Shown here in pieces: positions 5,243 to 10,375 of a stretch of DNA of 10,375 bases. This DNA is from Rhodocyclaceae bacterium UBA1310 (GTDB lineage: Bacteria; Pseudomonadota; Gammaproteobacteria; Burkholderiales; Rhodocyclaceae), in the NCBI GenBank assembly GCA_002307175.1, contig DBTS01000059.1:1-10375 (forward strand). The letters are read 5' to 3'. Numbering within the stretch: position 1 is the stretch's first letter; each line of letters starts with the position of its first letter. Both the position numbers and the translations under genes were made by a program. The notes under the pieces were generated by a model. The model was not told the origin of the DNA and made no database searches. It saw only the letters and a program-made list of their open reading frames with translations.

Positions 5243-6307
5243 ATGCGTGAATACAAGATTGCAGCTATTCCCGGTGATGGCATCGGCACAGAAGTCATTT
5301 CGGCTGGCGTCACCGTTCTCAATAAACTGGCCAGCCTGCAAGGGGGCTTCAAGCTTTCGTTTGAACACTTTCCGTGGAGCTCGGATTACTTCCTTGAGCA
5401 TGGCCATTACATCCCCGAAGGCGGGCTGGAAAAGCTTAAGCAGTTTGATGCCATCTTCTTCGGCGCCGTGGGCTCTACCAAGGTTGCAGACCATATCTCG
5501 CTGTGGGGTCTGCGCCTGCCGATTGCACAGGGTTTTGATCAATATGCCAACGTGCGTCCGGCACGCGTACTGCCGGGGGTGAAGAGCCCGCTACGCAACG
5601 GCACCGCCGAAACCCTGGACTGGGTGATCATCCGCGAAAATTCCGAAGGCGAATACTCGGGCCACGGTGGCCGCGCCCACCGCGGCCTGCCAATCGAAAC
5701 CGCCACCGAAGTTTCCATCTTCACACGCGCCGGTGTTGAACGCATTCACCGCTTTGCCTTCAAGCTCGCCCAGAGCCGCCCTCGCAAGCACCTGACACTG
5801 GTCACAAAATCCAACGCACAGCGCTTCGGCATGGTCCTGTGGGATGAAGTGTTCTACGAAGTCGCCAAGGAGTTCCCGGACGTCAAGACGGATCGGGAAC
5901 TCGTTGATGCCGTCACCACGCGCATGGTACTCAAGCCGCAGACTTTGGATGTCATCGTCGCCACCAATCTGCACGCCGACATTCTCTCCGATCTGGCGGC
6001 AGCCCTTTCTGGCAGCCTCGGTATCGGCCCAACGGCAAACCTCAACCCGGAGCGCAGCTTCCCCTCCATGTTTGAACCTATCCACGGATCGGCCTTCGAT
6101 ATCATGGGCAAGGGTGTCGCCAATCCGATTGCCACTTTCTGGACCGCCTCAATGATGCTCGAACATCTGGGCGAAGCCGAAGCTGGGCGCAAACTCATGG
6201 TCGCCATCGAAAAAACCACGGAAGCCGGAGTTTTCACGCCAGACCTTGGCGGCAATGCCACCACGGCGGATGTGACCAACGCCGTCTGTCGCTTCCTGGA
6301 AAGCTGA
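5243..6307 (+). CDS. ttuC: Tartrate dehydrogenase/decarboxylase, D-malate dehydrogenase family
   Basis: This 354-residue NAD- and divalent-metal-dependent cytoplasmic enzyme belongs to the beta-decarboxylating dehydrogenase family with isopropylmalate and isocitrate dehydrogenases. Relatives (Pseudomonas tartrate dehydrogenase, A. vitis TtuC, E. coli DmlA) oxidise tartrate isomers and oxidatively decarboxylate D-malate; meso-tartrate is taken to D-glycerate. Visible signatures are IPGDGIGTEV (9-18), WGLRLPI with DQYANVRPAR (88-108), the substrate-loop RENSEGEYSGHGGRAH (131-146) that is typical of this branch, TKSNAQRFG (188-196), the metal-binding NLHADILSDLAAAL (242-255), and FEPIHGSAFDIMGKGVANPIA (277-297) before GGNATTADVTNAV (336-348). 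The start is ATG at 5243 with GAGGAG six bases upstream. Length is normal for the family and all key motifs are present. Sequence cannot say whether tartrate or D-malate is the preferred substrate. The adjacent glycerate kinase and tartrate dehydratase favour tartrate. Confidence 0.9.
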   Translation: MREYKIAAIPGDGIGTEVISAGVTVLNKLASLQGGFKLSFEHFPWSSDYFLEHGHYIPEGGLEKLKQFDAIFFGAVGSTKVADHISLWGLRLPIAQGFDQYANVRPARVLPGVKSPLRNGTAETLDWVIIRENSEGEYSGHGGRAHRGLPIETATEVSIFTRAGVERIHRFAFKLAQSRPRKHLTLVTKSNAQRFGMVLWDEVFYEVAKEFPDVKTDRELVDAVTTRMVLKPQTLDVIVATNLHADILSDLAAALSGSLGIGPTANLNPERSFPSMFEPIHGSAFDIMGKGVANPIATFWTASMMLEHLGEAEAGRKLMVAIEKTTEAGVFTPDLGGNATTADVTNAVCRFLES

Positions 6308-6314
6308 CGCAGCG

Positions 6315-6346
6315 GGCAATGCGGACATGCCATTGCCGGCATGTCC
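6315..6346 (+). other. Two mutually exclusive hairpins after ttuC
   Basis: GGCAATG (6315-6321) can pair with CATTGCC (6331-6337). Alternatively GGACATGCC (6323-6331) can pair perfectly over nine bases with GGCATGTCC (6338-6346). The first downstream arm occupies the loop and one base of the left arm of the second stem, so the two folds compete. They start within ten bases of the ttuC stop and sit directly before the terminator at 6353-6374. They may protect the mRNA 3' end or tune read-through, which is inference. Confidence 0.45.
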
Positions 6347-6352
6347 CAATAC

Positions 6353-6374
6353 AGGGGCCGTGCGCCCCTTTTTT
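6353..6374 (+). terminator. Intrinsic terminator between ttuC and ttuD
   Basis: AGGGGC (6353-6358) and GCCCCT (6364-6369) form the stem around a 5-base loop, followed by a run of six T (6369-6374). It lies 46 bases after the ttuC stop and 73 bases before ttuD. The kinase therefore either has its own promoter or depends on read-through. Confidence 0.8.
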
Positions 6375-6404
6375 AACGCCCGTCCATTAAATGCCCATGC
6401 CATA

Positions 6405-6419
6405 TTGACTTAACAGTCA
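6405..6419 (+). promoter_or_regulatory. Possible promoter/operator element before ttuD
   Basis: TTGACT (6405-6410) resembles a minus-35 hexamer and overlaps the dyad TGACT-TAAC-AGTCA (6406-6419). No good minus-10 is visible at the right spacing before the ttuD ribosome-binding site (CCGAGG, 6435-6440), so this is weak. It is noted because a terminator separates ttuD from ttuC and some promoter would be expected here. Confidence 0.2.
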
Positions 6420-6446
6420 GGCACGACTCCGATTCCGAGGCCCACG

Positions 6447-7718
6447 ATGAACCCCACAAGCTCCTCGCCACGCAAATTTCTCGAATCTCTCTTCACCGCC
6501 GCAGTGAATGCAGCCAACCCCATCGAGTGCGTCAAGCACAATCTTCCAGCGCCACCCCGTGGCCGCACTATCGTCATCGGTGCAGGCAAGGCCGCCGCCA
6601 GCATGGCACGCGGGCTTGAGGATTGCTGGGAGGGGCCACTTGAGGGGCTGGTCATCACGCGTTACGGATACGGCCTCAAGACACGGCGAATTGAAATTGC
6701 CGAGGCGGCCCACCCGGTTCCCGACCAGGCTGGCGTCGACGCCACACAACGTATCTTGCAGATGGTTTCCAGGCTCACCGCTGACGATCTGGTGATCTGC
6801 CTGATTTCCGGGGGTGGATCCGCTCTGCTCACCGCGCCGCTTGAAGGCATCTCCCTCGAAGAAAAGCGCGAGCTCAACCGCGCCCTGCTTGCCAGTGGCG
6901 CCAGCATCACAGAAATGAACTGTGTCCGCCGTCACCTCTCGCGCGTCAAGGGTGGTCGTCTGGCTGCCGCCTGTCACCCGGCCCGGGTGTCCACGCTGAT
7001 GATCTCAGACATTCCAAGCGACGCGCCCGTGGATATCGCTTCCGGCCCTACAGTGGGGGATGCCAGCACGTGCCAGGACGCACTCAAAATTCTCAACCGG
7101 CATGAAATTGCGTTACCCAAGAGCATTCGCCTGGCACTCGAAAGTGGTGCAGGCGAAAGCATCAAACCCAATGACGAACGCCTGCGCTACAACACGCTAC
7201 AGATGATTGCCGCACCCAGCCTGTCACTTCTGGCAGCAGCACGCCTGGCTGAAGAACAGGGTATCCACGCCTATGTGCTGGGAGACCGCTGGGAAGGTGA
7301 GGCACGTGAGGTTGCACGCGCCATGGCCGGCATTGCGTGGCAGGCTCGCAGCCAGGAAAGTCCTTTCCAGAAGCCCTGTGTGCTACTCTCAGGTGGCGAG
7401 ACGACGGTCACCGTGCGCGGCAACGGGCATGGCGGGCGCAACGTGGAATTTCTACTGGCCCTCGCCCACGCACTCGACCAGGAAAAAAACATTTACGCAC
7501 TGGCTGGCGATACTGATGGCGTCGATGGGCAGGAAGAAGTGGCAGGTGCCTTCATCGCCCCGGATACGCTGCCACGCGCCTGGCATCAGCACATGCAAGC
7601 TCTCGACTATCTCGACAACAACGACGCACACACTTTCTTCGAGAAGCTGGGAGACCAGCTCATCACCGGCCCTACCCGCACCAACGTCAACGACTTCCGT
7701 GCTGTGCTGGTGCTCTGA
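6447..7718 (+). CDS. ttuD: Glycerate 2-kinase, MOFRL family (TtuD-like)
   Basis: This 423-residue cytoplasmic enzyme phosphorylates D-glycerate with ATP to 2-phosphoglycerate, which enters glycolysis. The N-terminal glycerate-kinase domain shows IGAGKAA (44-50), LISGGGSALL (119-128), NCVRRHLSRVKGGRLA (158-173) and SDIPSDAPVDIASGPTVGD (187-205). The C-terminal MOFRL domain shows LSGGETTVTVRGNGHGGRN (314-332), GDTDGVDG (354-361) and TGPTRTNVNDFRA (407-419). All family motifs are intact and the length is normal. Members near tartrate genes were historically annotated as hydroxypyruvate reductase (A. vitis TtuD), but the fold and motifs are those of glycerate 2-kinases. The start is ATG at 6447 with CCGAGG six bases upstream. 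It completes the tartrate-to-2-phosphoglycerate route begun by ttuC. It lies 139 bases after ttuC on the same strand, with a terminator between. Confidence 0.92.
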   Translation: MNPTSSSPRKFLESLFTAAVNAANPIECVKHNLPAPPRGRTIVIGAGKAAASMARGLEDCWEGPLEGLVITRYGYGLKTRRIEIAEAAHPVPDQAGVDATQRILQMVSRLTADDLVICLISGGGSALLTAPLEGISLEEKRELNRALLASGASITEMNCVRRHLSRVKGGRLAAACHPARVSTLMISDIPSDAPVDIASGPTVGDASTCQDALKILNRHEIALPKSIRLALESGAGESIKPNDERLRYNTLQMIAAPSLSLLAAARLAEEQGIHAYVLGDRWEGEAREVARAMAGIAWQARSQESPFQKPCVLLSGGETTVTVRGNGHGGRNVEFLLALAHALDQEKNIYALAGDTDGVDGQEEVAGAFIAPDTLPRAWHQHMQALDYLDNNDAHTFFEKLGDQLITGPTRTNVNDFRAVLVL

Positions 7719-7743
7719 GAATTCGTGCGCATAAGATGAGGAT

Positions 7744-7777
7744 AGCAACTGATACGGCGCCACCCGCGCCAGTTGCT
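7744..7777. terminator. Hairpin between convergent ttuD and sensor kinase genes
   Basis: AGCAACT (7744-7750) pairs with AGTTGCT (7771-7777), and inside it GGCGC (7756-7760) pairs with GCGCC (7766-7770), leaving a 5-base bulge and a 5-base loop. It lies 26 bases after the ttuD stop and 38 bases beyond the kinase stop. There is no clear run of T on either side, so it may be a weak bidirectional terminator or an mRNA-end stabiliser. Confidence 0.5.
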
Positions 7778-7814
7778 GAATTGACAATTACCTGTATTTC
7801 TCGGGGGCCGAAAA

Positions 7815-9065
7815 TTATGGTGAGGGAAACCGCATATTGACGACGAACCCGCCATCCGCGGCATTACAGCAATCCACCTGGCCACGATTCATCTGCACGA
7901 GCTTGCGCACGATAGACAGGCCAAGGCCGCAGTGAGCGTCACCACCGCTCTCGCGATCAAGGCGCACGAAAGGCTGCAGCACATCTTCGAGCCTGTCATC
8001 AGGAATGCCTTTGCCATGGTCGCGCACACTCAGCACATAGTGCCGGGTGTGCCTGCGGGTACTAATGTCAACCGGCCCGGCACCATAACTTGCCACATTA
8101 CCGAGAAGATTTGAAAGAATCCTGTCCACATCCACAGCAGGCAGGCAGAAGCCCTCTCCCGCCTGCAGATCAAGGCGGACAGCCAGACCATCGCATTCAC
8201 CATCCGCATAGAGTTCCTGGCAATGCGCATCGACATCGACCAGGGCGGAAGCACTGCCCGCGTCGCGAGAGTAGTCGAGAAACTGGGTGACGATACGTTG
8301 CAGTGACTCTGCGTCGCGCAGAAACCCTTCGCGCTTGCCCGCATCATCAAGCAATTCAGCACGCACAATCATGCGCGAGATCGGCGCCCTCAGATCGTGA
8401 GCCACTCCAGCCAGCATCACGGCACGCTCATGTTCAGCGCGGACCAACGCCTCCGTCATCTCATTAAAGCCGGCGATGAGTACCCTGAATTCCGTTGGCC
8501 CCTTTTCCGCTACCGGAGTGCGCATGTGGGTAGTGCGAAACTGCCGCGCAGCTTCAACCAGGCGCCGCAGCGGGCGCTGAAACTGCCAGGCTCCGATCAA
8601 TGCAAGCATCACCGCAAACAGCAGGGTCAGTGCATATCCGGCAACGAACAGCGAGCGTGGCAACAGCGTGTTGCCCAGATACAGCCAATACGACGCCTCA
8701 CCATAACGCACCCAGACGGCACCGGAATCATCATCCGACACTGCCCGGCTGCCCTCCGGCAGCTTCGTCAGCAAAGTTTTGTCAAAAGGGGATTTTGCTG
8801 CGTTACACGGAGCCGGACATCCCGGCACGACACCGTCCTGCACATCCACATAATGAATGCCAAGGGTATTGACGATCTGCGCTGCAGATGCCTCACGATG
8901 CTCCCGCGCATACACGGCCAGCAGAATACCGCGTTTGGCGTGTTCGGCGTCGATTTGCCCGCGCTCGCGCATTACCAGCACAAGCTCCGTGCCATGCACC
9001 AGCACGATCAGCCCGACCATCAGCAACGCAAGGCGCCCGAAGAGGGAATTCAAGGGATTCAGCAT
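7815..9065 (-). CDS. Membrane sensor histidine kinase (EnvZ-type), no adjacent response regulator
   Basis: From the ATG at 9065 this is a 416-residue inner-membrane kinase. Predicted order: transmembrane helix 1 (about 11-33), periplasmic sensor segment (about 34-137), helix 2 (about 138-159), HAMP linker (about 160-212), and the dimerisation/phosphoacceptor box VAHDLRAPISR with H223. The ATPase domain follows, with N box ILSNLLGNVASYG (316-328), G1 DHGKGIP (349-355), PFVRLD (365-370) and G2 GLGLSI (380-385). All catalytic elements are present, so it should be active. The periplasmic segment contains GCPAPC (82-87), a cysteine pair that could form a disulfide. The frame is open upstream to an ATG at 9200, but those 45 codons encode a hydrophilic peptide with no membrane segment or domain, so the internal start is preferred although its ribosome-binding site is weak. 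No response regulator gene lies on either side, which is unusual. The neighbouring mipA gene is a plausible target; that is inference. Confidence 0.88.
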   Translation of the reverse strand: MLNPLNSLFGRLALLMVGLIVLVHGTELVLVMRERGQIDAEHAKRGILLAVYAREHREASAAQIVNTLGIHYVDVQDGVVPGCPAPCNAAKSPFDKTLLTKLPEGSRAVSDDDSGAVWVRYGEASYWLYLGNTLLPRSLFVAGYALTLLFAVMLALIGAWQFQRPLRRLVEAARQFRTTHMRTPVAEKGPTEFRVLIAGFNEMTEALVRAEHERAVMLAGVAHDLRAPISRMIVRAELLDDAGKREGFLRDAESLQRIVTQFLDYSRDAGSASALVDVDAHCQELYADGECDGLAVRLDLQAGEGFCLPAVDVDRILSNLLGNVASYGAGPVDISTRRHTRHYVLSVRDHGKGIPDDRLEDVLQPFVRLDRESGGDAHCGLGLSIVRKLVQMNRGQVDCCNAADGGFVVNMRFPSP

Positions 9066-9474
9066 TACCAGTATCGTCTCACCACACAGCTTCCATCCCT
9101 GATCATCCGGACATCGTAATCTACCGGAAAGACTGGGAGAGGTCCGAAAACAGGGGAGCTTCCCTGTCTCATCATCGGTTAATTTTTTTTCGACTGGCAA
9201 TGGTATCAGTCACCCGCCCCTGCTGCTAACCAGAAAACCGCACTCCAGATTGACCATGCAACGCCCCGCATGCCTTGAAAACACAGTGGAGAGCGCACTT
9301 CTACAAGCTCCCGTACACTATGAGCCAAAGAGTGATCTGAAAAACTTGCTTACAATTTTCTGACACAAAGCTGCCTCAATCCCGCCAAAGCGAGATCACA
9401 ATCGCCCCACAATGACGGCACCTGCAAACAACAGTGCTTATCCGCCCACTCCTCGCCCCACAACAGTAGTCAAC
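9066..9474. other. Divergent intergenic region between the sensor kinase and mipA genes
   Basis: About 400 bases without a recognised gene. The part 9066-9200 stays open in frame with the kinase but has no similarity I can name. In 9201-9411 I see an 8-base T run near 9185-9192 and an AT-rich stretch near 9340-9365, including TACAAT (9351-9356), which could be a minus-10 element for mipA. No convincing minus-35 or dyad accompanies it. I looked here for a response-regulator remnant and found none. Confidence 0.4.
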
Positions 9475-10290
9475 ATGGACAATCCGCAAATGCCTCACCT
9501 TCTCAAACGTCACGCTACCCGCGTCTGCTCTGCCAGCCTTCTGGCCCTGGTCTGCCTGCAAGCCCATGCCGAAGGCCCGGAAGACAGGGCCACATATGGT
9601 TTCGATCTTGGCATCGGCGGGATGGTACGCCCGGCCTACGAAGGCAGTGATGACGAAAAGCTGCGTGCCGTGCCACTCGTGCGCGGCTTCTACAACACCC
9701 AGATTGGCCGTTTCTCTCTGGGTGAGAATGGCCTGACATGGTCGATTCCGCTTTACAGCTTCGAAGTGGGCGCGTCACTGGGCTTTGACCGGGGTCGCAA
9801 GGAATCTGCCAGCCCCGACCTCGCCGGGCTTGGCGATATCAGCCGCTCCACCACGGGCGGGCTGTTCGGGATTTACCGCCGCGGCCCACTGGATCTGCGC
9901 ATCAGCGGCAAGAGCACACTGACCAGCAACAATCGCTCATCAGCCACAATGGATCTGGGCGCCGGCTACCACTTCAAGCTCTCTGACCGCTGGATACTGA
10001 CCCCTGGCGTAAGTGCCACCTGGGCCAACGCACACTACATGCAGCGCTATTTCGGCGTGACGGATGAGCAATCCTACAACTCCGGCCTGCCTGAATTCCA
10101 CGCCGAATCAGGCTGGAAGAATGCCGGCGTCGGCCTCAATGTAATGTACCGGCTCTCGAAGAACTGGGGTGTGATGGCGGATGTACGCGAGAATCTGCTG
10201 CTGAGCGATGCGGCAGACAGCCCGATCACGCGCAAGAAGAATCAGGCCTCCGGCATGCTGGGCATCAGCTACCACTGGCAGGATCAATAA
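9475..10290 (+). CDS. MipA/OmpV family outer-membrane protein
   Basis: From the ATG at 9475 this is 271 residues; 9490 is an equally possible start (266 residues). Both give a clean signal peptide: KRHATR, a hydrophobic core (VCSASLLALVCLQ), then AHA before EGPED as cleavage site (after residue 32). The frame is open from an ATG at 9412, but the extra 21 residues are Pro/Thr/Asn-rich and would bury the signal peptide. The mature part has the family pattern of alternating beta strands: DLGIGGMVRPAYEGSDDEK early on, RFSLGENGLTWSIP, GLFGIYRRGPLDLRIS, and a final strand ending YHWQDQ. E. coli MipA bridges murein hydrolase MltA and penicillin-binding protein PBP1B; OmpV relatives are outer-membrane barrels linked to osmotic or drug stress. 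The precise role here is unknown. No Shine-Dalgarno sequence is convincing for any start. It is divergent from the sensor kinase. Confidence 0.85.
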   Translation: MDNPQMPHLLKRHATRVCSASLLALVCLQAHAEGPEDRATYGFDLGIGGMVRPAYEGSDDEKLRAVPLVRGFYNTQIGRFSLGENGLTWSIPLYSFEVGASLGFDRGRKESASPDLAGLGDISRSTTGGLFGIYRRGPLDLRISGKSTLTSNNRSSATMDLGAGYHFKLSDRWILTPGVSATWANAHYMQRYFGVTDEQSYNSGLPEFHAESGWKNAGVGLNVMYRLSKNWGVMADVRENLLLSDAADSPITRKKNQASGMLGISYHWQDQ

Positions 10291-10318
10291 ACCCCGCCAG
10301 CGGTTTGCTTCATCTCCA

Positions 10319-10375
10319 ATCGGGATAGGGTGCGGCCAATCTTGACCACACCCCTCCCACACCACCCGGCATGCG
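10319..10375 (-). mobile_element. 3' end of a group II intron (domain VI and part of domain V)
   Basis: Read on the minus strand, 10358-10322 folds as GGGA, then a 12-pair helix with a 4-base loop (AGAT), then a single unpaired A (base 10326), then TCCC. All 4 + 12 positions pair as Watson-Crick or G-U. The unpaired A is eighth from the predicted intron end at 10319 (ending CCCGAT), which is the normal place of the branch-point adenosine. Bases 10375-10361 (CGCATGCCGGGTGGT) look like the 3' strand of a domain V of the type I associate with proteobacterial group II introns. The rest of the intron, and any reverse transcriptase gene, would lie to the right outside the window. The intron ends 28 bases after the mipA stop and does not interrupt that gene. 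Confidence 0.72.

Noticed and set aside
5591..6342. Long minus-strand frames opposite ttuC (164 and 162 codons)
   Set aside because: They are antisense to a fully conserved dehydrogenase and show no domain features.
6447..7718. Hydroxypyruvate reductase as the function of the ttuD-like gene
   Set aside because: This is a historical label. The motifs are those of the glycerate 2-kinase/MOFRL family, with no dehydrogenase nucleotide-binding fold.
8397..9119. A 240-codon plus-strand frame opposite the sensor kinase
   Set aside because: It is rich in His, Gln and Arg, as expected from the antisense of GC-biased coding sequence; the kinase motifs on the other strand are complete.
9066..9200. Upstream ATG giving 45 extra residues on the sensor kinase, or the tail of a lost response regulator
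   Set aside because: The peptide has no membrane segment and no match to the VRGVGY-type end of OmpR-like regulators, so neither reading is supported.

Overview
The window reads as a tartrate-utilisation locus from a Gram-negative proteobacterium. An outer-membrane MipA/OmpV protein, an EnvZ-type sensor kinase, Proteobacteria-style tartrate enzymes and moderate GC support this. A betaproteobacterium (Burkholderiales-like) is my best guess, from overall gene style only, and it is inference.

Layout. On the minus strand, reading leftwards from 1837, come the two subunits of an iron-sulfur L(+)-tartrate dehydratase (ttdA, ttdB; both start with GTG and overlap by 4 bases). A fumarylacetoacetate-hydrolase (FAH) family gene follows, and its reading frame runs after about 91 codons into a repeat terminus at the window edge. 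Upstream of ttdA (1838-2420) lie two inverted repeats, a 276-bp MITE-like element with 22-bp terminal inverted repeats, and the terminator of the next gene. Minus-strand genes then encode an ACS-family MFS anion transporter (2421-3788) and a LysR regulator (4182-5105). Divergent from lysR on the plus strand are a tartrate/D-malate dehydrogenase (ttuC-like, 5243-6307) and a MOFRL-type glycerate 2-kinase (ttuD-like, 6447-7718), separated by stacked hairpins and an intrinsic terminator. A separate module follows: a minus-strand sensor histidine kinase with no adjacent response regulator (7815-9065), and a divergent mipA/ompV outer-membrane gene (about 9475-10290). The last ~57 bases match the 3' end of a group II intron in minus orientation, with a textbook domain VI and bulged adenosine.

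How the genes fit together (established pathways plus inference). The MFS protein would import tartrate or a related dicarboxylate. TtdAB would dehydrate L-tartrate to oxaloacetate, initially as the enol. TtuC would oxidise or decarboxylate tartrate isomers (and D-malate) towards D-glycerate, and TtuD would phosphorylate glycerate to 2-phosphoglycerate. The LysR protein probably controls the lysR/ttuC divergent promoter and perhaps the transporter promoter, since both carry ATTAAT-type elements. The FAH-family gene sits where an oxaloacetate decarboxylase or tautomerase would make sense, but it appears broken by a mobile repeat.

The most interesting non-coding structures are the repeat family (one full copy, one terminus, same orientation, flanking ttdAB), a ttuC leader that could pair with its own ribosome-binding site, mutually exclusive hairpins ahead of the ttuC-ttuD terminator, and the intron end at the right edge. 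I see no tRNA, rRNA, CRISPR array or phage gene.
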